A program made the translations under genes and the position numbers. Shown piece by piece: positions 8,447 through 17,353 of a stretch of 64,000 nt of DNA. Position 1 is the stretch's first letter; each line of letters starts with the position of its first letter. The notes under the pieces are model-generated. The model made no database searches. It was not told the DNA's origin and saw only the letters and a program-made list of their open reading frames with translations. The DNA comes from Myxococcaceae bacterium (GTDB lineage Bacteria; Myxococcota_A; Polyangia; Polyangiales; Ga0077539). The stretch spans positions 69,615-133,614 of the forward strand of contig SCUS01000160.1 in NCBI GenBank assembly GCA_004297725.1, in the 5' to 3' direction.

Positions 8447-9394
8447 ATGTTTCCGTCGATCACCGAGGCGTCTCCGTGGGACGCGCTCCGCCGCGACGAC
8501 GCGGCCCTCCGCCCGGGCGTCGAGGCCATCTGCGCGCGCCACGGGCTCGGCGCCCCCGAGGTCACGCGCCTGCCCGGCGGATCGGTGCCGGTCTACGCCC
8601 TCGGGGCACGGTACGCCCTCAAGGTGTTTCCGCCGGGCGAGGCCGCGTACGCCCGTACGGAGGCCCTCGCGCTCGCCGCGGTCGCCGGTCGGCTCCCGCT
8701 GCCGACGCCCGACCTCATCGCCGCCGACGCCCTCGGCGACTGGAGCTACGTCCTCATGGGGCGACTGCCGGGGGGCCTGCTCAGCGACGCGTGGCCCGAG
8801 CTCACCGCCGCCGACCGCGACCGTCTCGCCGACGAGCTCGGCGCGGGCCTCGCGGCGCTGCACTCGCTCGACGTGGCGCCGCTCGGCGCGCTCACCGCCG
8901 ACTGGGGCGCCTTCCTCGCGGCGCAGCGCGCGAGCGCGGTCGAGCGGCAGCGGGCGCGCGGGCTCGACGAGCGCTGGCTCGCGCAGATCCCAGGCTTCCT
9001 CGACGCGTGGATGCCGCCCCTCGAAGGTGCTCGCGCCCTGCTCCACACCGAGCTGATGCGCGAGCACCTGCTGGTCTCGCCCGCTCCGGGGCGGTGGCAC
9101 GTCACGGGGCTCTTCGACTTCGAGCCCGCGATGGTCGGGGCGCCGGAGTACGACCTGGCCTCCTTCGGGCTCTTCGTGTCGTGCGGCGACGGGCGCTTCC
9201 TGCGCCGCGCGCTGCGCGCCTACGGATACGCCGAGGGCGCCCTCGACGAGGCGCTGCCGCGGCGCCTGATGGCGTACGCGCTGCTGCATCGGTACAGCAA
9301 CCTGCGCTGGTACCTCGACCGGCTGCCGGCGCCCGGCGCGACGTCCCTCGACGCGCTCGCCGCGCGGTGGTGGGCGCTCGAATCGGCACCCTGA
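8447..9394 (+). CDS. Aminoglycoside phosphotransferase (APH)-family kinase, HTE variant
   Basis: A 315-residue small-molecule kinase of the APH/choline-kinase fold. It shows the N-lobe lysine (YALKVF, Lys59) and a helix-C glutamate (about 72). The usual HGDxxxxN catalytic loop is replaced by HTELMREHLLV (from His200), and the metal-binding aspartate is Asp224 in GLFDFEPAMVG. The missing catalytic Asp of the loop means activity cannot be assumed, although Glu202 could substitute. The substrate is unknown and there is no reason to call it a resistance gene. The frame is open far upstream, but similarity begins at the ATG at 8447, which is preceded by a TACGGT box. Confidence 0.8.
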   Translation: MFPSITEASPWDALRRDDAALRPGVEAICARHGLGAPEVTRLPGGSVPVYALGARYALKVFPPGEAAYARTEALALAAVAGRLPLPTPDLIAADALGDWSYVLMGRLPGGLLSDAWPELTAADRDRLADELGAGLAALHSLDVAPLGALTADWGAFLAAQRASAVERQRARGLDERWLAQIPGFLDAWMPPLEGARALLHTELMREHLLVSPAPGRWHVTGLFDFEPAMVGAPEYDLASFGLFVSCGDGRFLRRALRAYGYAEGALDEALPRRLMAYALLHRYSNLRWYLDRLPAPGATSLDALAARWWALESAP

Positions 9395-9425
9395 GAGGGA
9401 CGGCGCTCGGTGACGAGGTACAAGC

Positions 9426-10115
9426 ATGGAGATGCCCCTCGACCATGAAGCCTACGCTGCGCAGCGCGCCCGCTGGCCCGCGTCCGGGCAGCACATCCTC
9501 GCGCAGCACGACGCCGACACCGTGGTCGTCTACCAGGCGTACCGGCCCTCCATCGGGGCCGCGGCGGTCGCCGACGGTCGCCTCGGCGGCGGCGGGTTCG
9601 GCATGGGGCGCATGAGCTGGATCAAGCCCAACTTCCTCTGGATGATGTTCCGCAGCGGGTGGGGGACGAAGCCCGACCAGGAGGTCACGCTCGCGCTGCG
9701 CATCACCCGCGCGGGCTTCGAGGAGATCCTCGCGGCGGCGGTGCCGTCGGGCTTCAAGCCGGGGCAGTTCGAGTCGCGCGAGGCCTGGGAGGCCGCGGTG
9801 CGCGGCTCCGACGTACGGCTCCAGTGGGACCCCGACCACGGCCCGACGGGCGAGCCCTGCGAGCGGCGCGCGATCCAGCTCGGGCTGCGCGGCGCGGCCC
9901 TGCGACGCCTCGTCGAGGAGTGGACCGTCGGGGTCGAAGACCTCTCGGCCTTCGTCGCCGAGCAGCGCGAACTCCGCCACGACCGAGCCCGCCTGATCAC
10001 CCCTCGCGAGACCGTGTACACGCCCGCTCCCGCCGTGGCCGCGCGCCTCGGTCTCTCCGCCGAAGGAGCCTTCGACCCCATGACCACCGCCCCGCGTCCT
10101 CCCCCGACGCCCTGA
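9426..10115 (+). CDS. DUF4291 family protein
   Basis: A 229-residue protein with the features I know from DUF4291: VVYQAYRPSIG near residues 37-47 and MGRMSWIKPNFLWMMFRSGW near 59-78, followed by a Gln/Arg-rich region (RAIQLGLRG). It is small and cytoplasmic, without signal or membrane segments. The biochemical function of this family is not established to my knowledge. It follows the APH-like kinase by 31 nt in the same direction and precedes the DUF1801 gene by 26 nt, so the three could be co-transcribed. Confidence 0.85.
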   Translation: MEMPLDHEAYAAQRARWPASGQHILAQHDADTVVVYQAYRPSIGAAAVADGRLGGGGFGMGRMSWIKPNFLWMMFRSGWGTKPDQEVTLALRITRAGFEEILAAAVPSGFKPGQFESREAWEAAVRGSDVRLQWDPDHGPTGEPCERRAIQLGLRGAALRRLVEEWTVGVEDLSAFVAEQRELRHDRARLITPRETVYTPAPAVAARLGLSAEGAFDPMTTAPRPPPTP

Positions 10116-10141
10116 GGCGGCTCAGACCCAGGAGAAGACAA

Positions 10142-10561
10142 TTGTCACCACGGAAGGCCAGCGCATCACCTCGCAGAACCGCTGCGGACACGACCGAGGC
10201 CGTCGACGCCTTCATGCGGTCCCTGGATCACCCCTTCAAGGCAGAGATGGAGGCCGTCCGCCGGATCATCCTCGGCGTCCACCCCTCCATCGCCGAGGGG
10301 ATCAAGTGGAACGCGCCGAGCTTCCGCACGGTCGAGTACTTCGCGACCTTCCACCTCCGGGAGAAGGTCGGCTTCAGCGTCATCCTGCACCTGGGCGCCA
10401 AGGCAAGAGACGGCGCACCGCCTGTCATCGCAGACCCGACCGGGTTGCTCCGGTGGCTCGGCAAGGACCGGGCGATCGTGCGCTTCGCCGAGCCCGCCGA
10501 CATCGAGTCACAGAGAGCGGCCTTCGCCGCGGTCGTGACGCAGTGGATCGCCTTCGTGTAG
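10142..10561 (+). CDS. DUF1801 (YdhG-like) protein, TTG start
   Basis: A 139-residue DUF1801 protein: helical N-terminus (VDAFMRSLDHPFKAEMEAVR), IAEGIKWNAPSFR in the middle and FHLREKVGFSVILHLG after it. The family is small and cytoplasmic and its function is not established. The start is a TTG at 10142. It is supported by a GGAG ribosome binding site at 10131-10134 with 7-nt spacing and by the end of the preceding gene at 10115. The ORF itself is open further upstream, but that part lies inside the DUF4291 gene in another frame. Confidence 0.8.
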   Translation: MSPRKASASPRRTAADTTEAVDAFMRSLDHPFKAEMEAVRRIILGVHPSIAEGIKWNAPSFRTVEYFATFHLREKVGFSVILHLGAKARDGAPPVIADPTGLLRWLGKDRAIVRFAEPADIESQRAAFAAVVTQWIAFV

Positions 10562-10602
10562 GAGCTCCGCCGCTGGAGTCGAGCGATCGCCCCGTCGCTT
10601 CA

Positions 10603-10640
10603 TCGGCCGCGGCCGCGGGGCAGGATCAGACCGCCGCGTT
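10603..10640. repeat. Dispersed intergenic repeat, copy 1
   Basis: The segment around GGCCGCGGCCGC followed by GGGCAGGATCAGACCGCCG is nearly repeated at 13205-13240, differing at only a few positions. It lies in the 88-nt gap between two convergent genes. It is probably part of the same family of intergenic repeats found at 13.2, 58.6-59.1 and 63.2 kb. Confidence 0.5.
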
Positions 10641-10649
10641 CACCGGTCG

Positions 10650-11249
10650 CTACGGCGCCCAGAGCCCCGCGAGGTCGATCTCCACCGCGTCGAAGGGCTC
10701 CGCGCGCACCGCGGCGTCGCCCCGGAACGTCGCCACCAGCAGCCACCCCAGGTCGTGGCGGCGCAGCACCTCGACGCTGCGCAGCGTCGGGGACACCAGC
10801 CAGACGTGCCCGACGCCCTCGCGGCGGTAGATGTCCAGCTTGCGTCCCCGATCGATCTCCTCGGTCGAGGGGGAGAGCACCTCGCAGCACCAGTCCGGCG
10901 CGAGGGTCGCCGCGGCGTCGTCCATGAAGCCCGCGGGCACCCGCTCGCGCCGCCACCCGGCGAGGTCGGGCACCACGATGTCAGGCCGCGGCCCGAGGTG
11001 CAGCTCGGGCTCGACGAGGAGGATCCAACCGCCCGGTCCGCCGCGCCCACGATCGAAGGGGCCCTGCAGCTCGCCGCCGAGGGCGCTCGCGCTCCGAGCG
11101 TGTCGCAGTCGCGGCCGTGGCATGAGCGACAGCTCCCCGTCGATGATCTCCGCCACTACGGTTTCCGGAGCGTTGCGGTAGCCCGCCACCACCTCGGGCG
11201 CGAGGTTGGGAAACTCCGGGTCGAGGGTGCGGGCATCGTCGCCAGACAT
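10650..11249 (-). CDS. Uma2 family (DUF820) putative endonuclease
   Basis: A 199-residue Uma2 protein with a PD-(D/E)XK-like fold. The visible signature is RPDIVVPDLAGW with Asp90, EVLSPST with Glu123, and the downstream RKLDIYRREGVGHVWLV containing Lys137. The IIDGEL segment near residue 36 is also typical. The family is widespread and multicopy in cyanobacteria and myxobacteria; its true substrate is not known. The start is supported by a TAGCGT box 6 nt upstream (11256-11261, minus strand), suggesting a leaderless transcript. Confidence 0.88.
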   Translation of the reverse strand: MSGDDARTLDPEFPNLAPEVVAGYRNAPETVVAEIIDGELSLMPRPRLRHARSASALGGELQGPFDRGRGGPGGWILLVEPELHLGPRPDIVVPDLAGWRRERVPAGFMDDAAATLAPDWCCEVLSPSTEEIDRGRKLDIYRREGVGHVWLVSPTLRSVEVLRRHDLGWLLVATFRGDAAVRAEPFDAVEIDLAGLWAP

Positions 11250-11379
11250 GACTGCACGCTAGCCCACCCGGCGCACCGCCGCGCGCCGTCCACATGGGCA
11301 TGTCACGGGCTCAACATGGACCTGTAAGCCCGCGCCTCCGCCCGCGTTCCCCTCACATCCTCACTCCGGGAGCGGTGCC

Positions 11380-12207
11380 ATGACGTCTTCTTCCCTCCAG
11401 CGAATCCTCGTCCTCAGCGCGCTCGCCGTGCTCGGCTGCGCCAGCGAAGGTCGGCCCACGCGCGTGGCCGCCGACGAGGGGCGCACCCCCGTGACCGTCA
11501 CGGGGCCGGGCCAGCACGTGGCGCGTCGCGCGATGCTGGAGGTGCACGCGAGCTTCTGGGTGAGGGCGGGCTCGGCCCGCGCGACCGCCGACGCGGCGCG
11601 GGCGATGGCGACCTTCGCAGAGCAGCACCAGGGATGGGTGCAGTCGAGCTCGCTCCAGGAGTCCGGCGTGTCGGGGCAGGTGACGCTGAGGGTTCCGCCG
11701 GAGACGCTCGGGGCGCTGCGGGCGACGCTGACGCGGCTCGGCGGCGGGCACGGCGCGCTGCGGGAGCAGGTCACCCGCACCGACGTGACTGACGCGCTGA
11801 TGGACCTCGACGCGCGCCTTCGCGTGGCCCGCGCGACGGAGGCGCGTCTGCTGGCGCTGCTCGACCAACATGGCGGGGCGCTCGCGGACGTGCTGGCGGT
11901 CGAGCGCGCCCTGGCCGAGCAGCGCACCCACATCGAGCAGCTGGAGTCCGTGCAGCGCGGGGCGCAGGGCCGGGTCGACCTCGCCACGGTGGAGGTCTGG
12001 TTCGAACGCGAGGTGCTCGACATGCGTGCACCGCTGGGGCAGCAGATGACCGCCGCGGCCCGGGAGGGCCTCGAGGCGGCGCGCTCGGTGGGGGTCGGCG
12101 GGGTGCTGTTCGCGCTCCGGGTGGGGCCGGCGCTGCTGATGCTGCTCGCGCTGGCGGCGCTGGGGTGGCGGGTGGCGAAGGGGCTGCGAGCCTCGCGGGC
12201 GAAGTGA
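11380..12207 (+). CDS. DUF4349 lipoprotein
   Basis: A 275-residue protein with a lipoprotein signal (lipobox AVLGC, Cys20), a long helical DUF4349 region and a C-terminal membrane helix (about 240-262) followed by basic residues. Family features are VQSSSLQESGVSGQVTLRVP near 83-102 and the helical hairpin with DLDARLRVARATEARLLALL. The combination of N-terminal lipid and C-terminal membrane helix is normal for this family and suggests a periplasmic coiled-coil held to the membrane at both ends. The function of DUF4349 is not established. Confidence 0.85.
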   Translation: MTSSSLQRILVLSALAVLGCASEGRPTRVAADEGRTPVTVTGPGQHVARRAMLEVHASFWVRAGSARATADAARAMATFAEQHQGWVQSSSLQESGVSGQVTLRVPPETLGALRATLTRLGGGHGALREQVTRTDVTDALMDLDARLRVARATEARLLALLDQHGGALADVLAVERALAEQRTHIEQLESVQRGAQGRVDLATVEVWFEREVLDMRAPLGQQMTAAAREGLEAARSVGVGGVLFALRVGPALLMLLALAALGWRVAKGLRASRAK

Positions 12208-12238
12208 AGAGTCCGCAGGAGGGCGACGGGCGCGCTCG

Positions 12239-13189
12239 TCAGCGGGTCAGGTCGTCGGCCGCCGGGTCGCTCGCCCTGCGGGCGTAGCGGTCGAAGAAGA
12301 GCCGCTGGGCGAGCGCAAACGAGCCGTGGATGCGAGGGAGCGTGAACCACCCCGACGTGCCCGAGAGGCCGACCCGCAGCGCGTCGGCGTCGGCGTCGAC
12401 CGCGGTGATGGCCTCCCAGGCGATCCAGTCATGGCGCTCTCCGGGTGCCTGGCGGAAGTGGGCCGGGTCCGGTGTGCCGACCGGCTCGCGTTCGTCGACG
12501 AGGCGAAAGCCGTGACGCGAGAGCGCGAGGCTCTTCGTGCCTCGCTCCTTGAAGCGGTCGAGGAGCGTTCGAGCCCCCGCGAAGGTGAGCCCCAGCCCGG
12601 CGAGGAAGACCGGAAAGGGCGCAGAGCCCGCCCGTACCGCGACGGGCACGGCGATCGCCAGCACGCACCCGGCGAGCCCCGAGAGGAGCATCGCGAGCCC
12701 CGGCCGCAGGCTCGAACGCCCGTGCGGGAGGAGCACGGTCTCGCCGCTCGCCATCGCGGCCTCGGCCCGGGCCGCCAGGCGTGCGACCGCCGGGTCGGTC
12801 AGCCGCGACACCTCGCTGTAGGGGTGATGGCTCACCCGCAGCGAGCGCCCGTCGGTGAAGACCAGCTCGGCGGCCGCGGAGCCCGTCGGCCCACGATCCC
12901 GGAGCCCGCGAACCCGATAGCGCCGCACCGAGCGGATCGCGTCGAGGCTGTAGCGCTCGCGCCCGAAGAGCGTGCGTCGCTCGTAGCCGCCGCTCACCAG
13001 CACGACGCCCCGGCGCGAGAAGAACGCGAACGACGCGAGGGCGAGGGCGACCACCCCGATCGCTGCGACGCTCCCCTCCGAGCGATCGACGATCGACGCG
13101 AGCGGGAGCGTGACCAGCAGGTGCACCAGCAGCCGCCACGACGCCCCGAAGCGGGGCACGAACACGTCACCAGAGGCGGAGGTCAGCAT
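12239..13189 (-). CDS. Four-helix membrane protein with PH-like segments
   Basis: A 316-residue protein. It has two pairs of membrane helices (about residues 17-55 and 165-205). Each pair is followed by a soluble stretch with alternating strands (SGGYERRTLFGRERYSLDAI after the first), similar to bacterial PH domains. No catalytic motif is seen and I cannot name a family with confidence. The frame stays open far upstream, but the ATG at 13189 is the first start after the intergenic repeat and just before the first helix. It is convergent with the DUF4349 gene. Function unknown. Confidence 0.65.
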   Translation of the reverse strand: MLTSASGDVFVPRFGASWRLLVHLLVTLPLASIVDRSEGSVAAIGVVALALASFAFFSRRGVVLVSGGYERRTLFGRERYSLDAIRSVRRYRVRGLRDRGPTGSAAAELVFTDGRSLRVSHHPYSEVSRLTDPAVARLAARAEAAMASGETVLLPHGRSSLRPGLAMLLSGLAGCVLAIAVPVAVRAGSAPFPVFLAGLGLTFAGARTLLDRFKERGTKSLALSRHGFRLVDEREPVGTPDPAHFRQAPGERHDWIAWEAITAVDADADALRVGLSGTSGWFTLPRIHGSFALAQRLFFDRYARRASDPAADDLTR

Positions 13190-13204
13190 CGCCGGTGGAG
13201 CATC

Positions 13205-13310
13205 GCAACGGCCGCGGCCGCTGGGCAAGATCGGACCGCCGCGCGCCGTCAGTACCGTCGGACTCCCCGCCGACGGCCTCGCGGTCGCACCGGGGAAGCG
13301 CTCGCCGACG
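13205..13310. repeat. Dispersed intergenic repeat, copy 2 (composite)
   Basis: This gap of about 150 nt contains two repeat modules. The first (13205-13240) is nearly identical to 10603-10640. The second, GACGGCCTCGCGGTCG followed by CACCGGGGAA (about 13268-13294), matches 59085-59107 in the 59-kb repeat region apart from a few mismatches. It therefore links the copy at 10.6 kb to those at 58.6-59.1 kb. No ORF is plausible here. Confidence 0.5.
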
Positions 13311-13338
13311 GCCCTCGCCCCGCCCCTCAACTCCCCCC

Positions 13339-14079
13339 TCACATCACCTGCAGCCCGAGGCCCCGCACCAGGTCGGCCGCCTGCGCCGAGGAGATCACCG
13401 CCCCGCGCAGGGCGCCGCACGCCAGCGGCGTGAGCACCCCCAGGTCGCACCGCCGCAGGTCGGCCCCGGTGAAGCGCGCGTCGACCATCCTCGCGTCGCG
13501 CAGCCGGCAGCCCTCCAGCACGGCGTCGCGCAGGTCGGCGCCCGAGAGGTTCGCCTCGGACAGGTCGACGTGTCGCAGCGTCTGCTTGTGAAGCGACACC
13601 CCGCGCAGGTCGGCCGCCACCAGGTGGCAGTCGGCGAAGCGCGTGTCGCGCATCTTCGCCTTGGAGAAGCTCGCGCCCGTGAGCCGCGTGCTCTTGAACG
13701 ACGCCTCGGAGAGCGACGCCCCGGAGAGGTCCGCGCCGATGAGCGAGCAGCGCTCGAAGCGCGCCCTCGTCGCCACCGCCTTCACCGCCTGGAACTTCAC
13801 CGCCGTGACCCCCAGCCACACCGTGTCCTCCAGCCGGGCCTCGCTGAAGTCCGCCTCGTCGAACACCCCTCCGTCGAAGGTCGCCCCCGACAGGTCGCAG
13901 CCCTCCACGCTCACGTCGCGAAACACACACCCGCGGAACACCCAGTGCCCCTCCGCGTCCTTCGGCAGCGCGCGCCGCAGGTCGAGCCCGGTGAAGTCCA
14001 CCCCCACCACCTCGCGCGGCGCCCGGAGCAGCTCCGTGGCCCCGGCCAGCGTCACCGCCATCGTGTCGTCTACGCTCAT
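13339..14079 (-). CDS. Pentapeptide repeat protein
   Basis: A 246-residue protein with a long run of A(D/N)Lxx-type pentapeptides, such as CDLSGATFDGGVFDEADFSE and ANLSGADLRDAVLEGCRLRD. It should fold as a right-handed quadrilateral beta-helix. There is no signal peptide or membrane helix, so it is probably cytoplasmic. Some pentapeptide proteins mimic DNA and protect gyrase; nothing in the sequence shows that role here. The short C-terminal tail (QAADLVRGLGLQVM) is helical. Function unknown. Confidence 0.88.
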   Translation of the reverse strand: MSVDDTMAVTLAGATELLRAPREVVGVDFTGLDLRRALPKDAEGHWVFRGCVFRDVSVEGCDLSGATFDGGVFDEADFSEARLEDTVWLGVTAVKFQAVKAVATRARFERCSLIGADLSGASLSEASFKSTRLTGASFSKAKMRDTRFADCHLVAADLRGVSLHKQTLRHVDLSEANLSGADLRDAVLEGCRLRDARMVDARFTGADLRRCDLGVLTPLACGALRGAVISSAQAADLVRGLGLQVM

Positions 14080-14160
14080 CAGGGCCCGCTCCTACACCAC
14101 CGGCCTCGCCCCTGACCAACGCCCGTCAAGCACCCCCCCGGCGCCCCGACCGCCCCCCGC

Positions 14161-14189
14161 TTGGACCTCCCTCCAGGTGCGCGTATAGC
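14161..14189 (+). promoter_or_regulatory. Sigma70-like promoter of the Cys-rich/Kelch gene
   Basis: TTGGAC (14161-14166), a 17-nt spacer and TATAGC (14184-14189) form a good housekeeping-type promoter. It would start transcription near 14196, about 20 nt before the ATG at 14217; a GAGGAA segment lies in between. Confidence 0.5.
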
Positions 14190-14216
14190 TTCCGCCCGCC
14201 GAGGAACCTGAAAACC

Positions 14217-17200
14217 ATGAAGACGCCCTTACTCATCCTTCTCTGTTCGACCCTGGCGGTGGCCTGCACCCCCAACGCGGTCAACACCAACACCTTCCCC
14301 GACGTCCCGCCGGGCTCCGACGCCCCGGCCTCCGACGTCCCGCCGGGCATCGACCAGCCCGTCGTCCCCGACGACGCCCCGATCAACCCCGGAGACACCC
14401 CCGTCGTCCCCGGAGACTCCCCCTCGACCGATGTGCCCTCGGCCGATGTTCCCCCGGCCGACGCGCCCATCACCCCCACGGCCTGCCGCTCCAGCCGCGA
14501 CTGCGCCCGCGGCGTCTGCGACCGCGTCACCAGCGTCTGCGTCGAGTGCGTCTCCGCCGCGCAGTGCTCCGGCGCGACCCCCGTCTGCCAGACCAACCGC
14601 TGCGTCGCCGCCGTCGCCTGCGCCTCGTCGCGCCAGTGCCCGGGCCGGGTCTGCGACACCGCCGCGGGCCGCTGCGTCGACTGCGTCAGCAACCCCGACT
14701 GCACCGGCACCAACGTCTGCGTCAGCAACAACTGCCTCCCCGCCCCGATGGCGTGCCGCTCGTCCCGGGAGTGCGGCCCCCTCGACCAGGTGTGCGACGC
14801 CTCCCGCGGCGTCTGCGTCGACTGCGTCGCCGACCCCGACTGCCCCATGGGCCAGTTCTGCACCACCGACCGCACCTGCGTCCCGCAGCTCTGCGTCCCC
14901 GGCACCCGAGAGTGCCTCAGCCTCCAGCGCCTCCGCGTCTGCAACGCCAACGGCAGCGGCTGGAACGAGTCCCCCTGCGGCTTCGGCGCTTCGTGCGTCG
15001 ACGCGCGCTGCCAGGCCCAGATCTGCACCCCGGGCTCCGCCAGCTGCGGCTCCATGACCCAGCGCCGCGTCTGCAACCCCGACGGCCTCGGGTACACCCC
15101 CACCGAGTGCGCCGCCATGGAGTCCTGCTCCGTCGGCACCTGCCGCTCGTGGAGCTGCACCCCCGGCGCCACCACCTGCCAGTCGGCCTCGACCGTGAGC
15201 GTCTGCAACGCCGACGGCCTCGGCACCCGCGCCTCGTCCTGCCCCTCCGGGTCGAGCTGCACCGCCGGCCGCTGCTCGTCCTGGGTCTGCACCCCCGGCG
15301 TCTATGACTGCTCCTCCCCCAGCGAGCGCCGCATCTGCAACAGCGACGGCCTCGGCTACGCCCCGGCGCCCTGCACCCTGCCCGCGCACGCGACGGCCAC
15401 CACCTGCTCCGCCGGCTCCTGCGGCTTCACCTGCCAGGCGGGCTGGGGCAACTGCGACGGCGCGGCCTCCAACGGCTGCGAGACCGACCTCACCACCAAC
15501 CCCTCCTCCTGCGGCACCTGCGGCGTGGTCTGCCGCTCCGGCGTCGGGTCGGTCAGCGCCTGCGTGGCCGGCGCCTGCCAGGTGATGTGCAGCCCCAACT
15601 ACGGCGACTGCGACGGCAACACCGCCAACGGCTGCGAGTCGTTCACCGGCAGCGACGTGCGCAACTGCGGCGCCTGCGGCGCGGCCTGCGCCGCCCGGCC
15701 CAACAGCGTGGCCTCGTGCACCGTGGGCCGCTGCGGCTACGTCTGCCTGAGCGGCTACGGCGACTGCGACGGCAACCCGGCCAACGGCTGCGAGCGGGTG
15801 CTCGGCACCGACGCGGCGCACTGCGGCCGCTGCGACAACGCCTGCCCGACGGGGCCCAACGCCCAGGTGACCTGCTCCAGCGGGACGTGCACCTTCGCGT
15901 GCACCCCGGGCTTCTCCAACTGCGACGGGCTCAACGCCACCGGCTGCGAGGCGGTCACCTCCACGGACAACAACAACTGCGGCGGCTGCGGCGTGCGCTG
16001 CGCCCCGGCCAACGCCACCGGCGCCTGCGTGGCGAGCGCCTGCTCCCTGGTGGCGTGCAGCGCGGGCTTCGGAAACTGCGACGGCAGCACCTCCAACGGC
16101 TGCGAGACCAACCTCCAGACCAGCCTCTCCAACTGCGGCACCTGCGGCACCGTCTGCCCCGGCGCCGGGACCGCCGGCACCATGGTGACCTGCACCGCGG
16201 GCGTCTGCGGCTCGGCCTGCGTGACGGGCTACAGCGACTGCGACGCCAACGCGGCCAACGGCTGCGAGGCCAACCTCGCGGCGGACGCGCGCAACTGCGG
16301 CGCCTGCGGCAACGCCTGCCCGTCGGGGCAGAGCTGCGTGGCGCGGGCGTGCACCCTGGCGGCGCCGGGATCGCTCATCCGTGGCCGCTACGGCTTCGGC
16401 GCGGCCACGGCCACCAACGGGCGCGTGTACGTCTTCGGCGGCTACAACGGCGCGTACCTCAACAGCCTGGAGGAGTACGACCCGGCCACCAACGTCTGGA
16501 CCAACCGCGCCACGATGCCCAACGCCCCGTGGGCGGTGGCGAGCGCGTCGCTGGCGGACGGGCGCGTCCTCTCGATCAGCGGGTACGTCTCGGGGAGCTA
16601 CACCTCCGCGGTCCACGCGTACAACCCGTCGACCAACACCTGGGCGTCGGTCGCTCCGGTGCTCAGCGCGCGCTACCACGCCGCGGCGGCGCGGGGCCTC
16701 GACGGGCGGGTCTACCTGTTCGGCGGGCGCAACAGCGTGGGGCTGGTCACCACGGCCGAGGCGTACAACCCGGCGACCAACACCTGGACCTCGGTGCGCG
16801 CCCCCACGACGGCGCGCCTCGGTGCCGTCGCGGTCACCGCGCCCACCGGGCGGATCTACCTCTTCGGCGGATCGACCAGCACCAGCAGCACCACGGCGAC
16901 CAGCTCCGTGGAGATCTACGACCCGGTGGCCAACACCTGGTCGGCGGGTCCGGTGATGTCCCCTTCGCGCGCCTACGCGGGCGGCGCGCTCGGCGCCGAC
17001 GGGCGCATCTACCTCGCGGGCGGCTACACCGGTTCCAACTACCAGGCCACCTCGGTGGCGCTCGTGCCCGCCACCGGGATCTACGCCTCCCTCGGCTCGC
17101 TCAACGTCTCTCACGGCTACACGCAGCTCGCGGCGCTCGCCGACGGCCGCATCCTCGCCATCGCCGGGTCGAACACCTCCAGCATGTACCTGACCCGCGT

Positions 17201-17237
17201 GGAGGCCTACACCCCGGCCTCCGACACCTGGCGCTGA
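14217..17237 (+). CDS. Cys-rich repeat lipoprotein with C-terminal Kelch propeller
   Basis: A 1006-residue lipoprotein (lipobox AVAC, Cys17). Residues 20-85 form a Pro/Asp linker of DVPPG and DAPASD units. Residues 90-235 hold Cys pairs of the CRSSRDC and CVDCVSNPDC type. Residues 238-385 hold repeats ending in VCNADGLG. About 409-705 holds six or more units of the GDCDGxxANGCE plus NCGxCGxxC type, familiar from myxobacterial surface proteins. From 721 to the end are Kelch repeats (GRVYVFGGYNG, EEYDPATNVWT), enough for one propeller. The Cys-rich parts must form many disulfides, so the protein is extracytoplasmic. Binding or adhesion at the cell surface is likely but not shown. A good promoter lies at 14161-14189. 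Confidence 0.88.
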   Translation: MKTPLLILLCSTLAVACTPNAVNTNTFPDVPPGSDAPASDVPPGIDQPVVPDDAPINPGDTPVVPGDSPSTDVPSADVPPADAPITPTACRSSRDCARGVCDRVTSVCVECVSAAQCSGATPVCQTNRCVAAVACASSRQCPGRVCDTAAGRCVDCVSNPDCTGTNVCVSNNCLPAPMACRSSRECGPLDQVCDASRGVCVDCVADPDCPMGQFCTTDRTCVPQLCVPGTRECLSLQRLRVCNANGSGWNESPCGFGASCVDARCQAQICTPGSASCGSMTQRRVCNPDGLGYTPTECAAMESCSVGTCRSWSCTPGATTCQSASTVSVCNADGLGTRASSCPSGSSCTAGRCSSWVCTPGVYDCSSPSERRICNSDGLGYAPAPCTLPAHATATTCSAGSCGFTCQAGWGNCDGAASNGCETDLTTNPSSCGTCGVVCRSGVGSVSACVAGACQVMCSPNYGDCDGNTANGCESFTGSDVRNCGACGAACAARPNSVASCTVGRCGYVCLSGYGDCDGNPANGCERVLGTDAAHCGRCDNACPTGPNAQVTCSSGTCTFACTPGFSNCDGLNATGCEAVTSTDNNNCGGCGVRCAPANATGACVASACSLVACSAGFGNCDGSTSNGCETNLQTSLSNCGTCGTVCPGAGTAGTMVTCTAGVCGSACVTGYSDCDANAANGCEANLAADARNCGACGNACPSGQSCVARACTLAAPGSLIRGRYGFGAATATNGRVYVFGGYNGAYLNSLEEYDPATNVWTNRATMPNAPWAVASASLADGRVLSISGYVSGSYTSAVHAYNPSTNTWASVAPVLSARYHAAAARGLDGRVYLFGGRNSVGLVTTAEAYNPATNTWTSVRAPTTARLGAVAVTAPTGRIYLFGGSTSTSSTTATSSVEIYDPVANTWSAGPVMSPSRAYAGGALGADGRIYLAGGYTGSNYQATSVALVPATGIYASLGSLNVSHGYTQLAALADGRILAIAGSNTSSMYLTRVEAYTPASDTWR

Positions 17238-17353
17238 GCGCCGCTCCCATCCCCTCCTCCGATCCCCTCCTCCCTATCCCCCTCCTGATGCTCGGATGAG
17301 CCCTTCGCGGGTTGACGCCGCGCTGCGACCTGCCATCCCATCAGGCGCCCAAG

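Noticed and set aside
8447..9394. Aminoglycoside resistance gene
   Set aside because: Only the fold is shared. The catalytic loop is altered and no resistance gene context exists.
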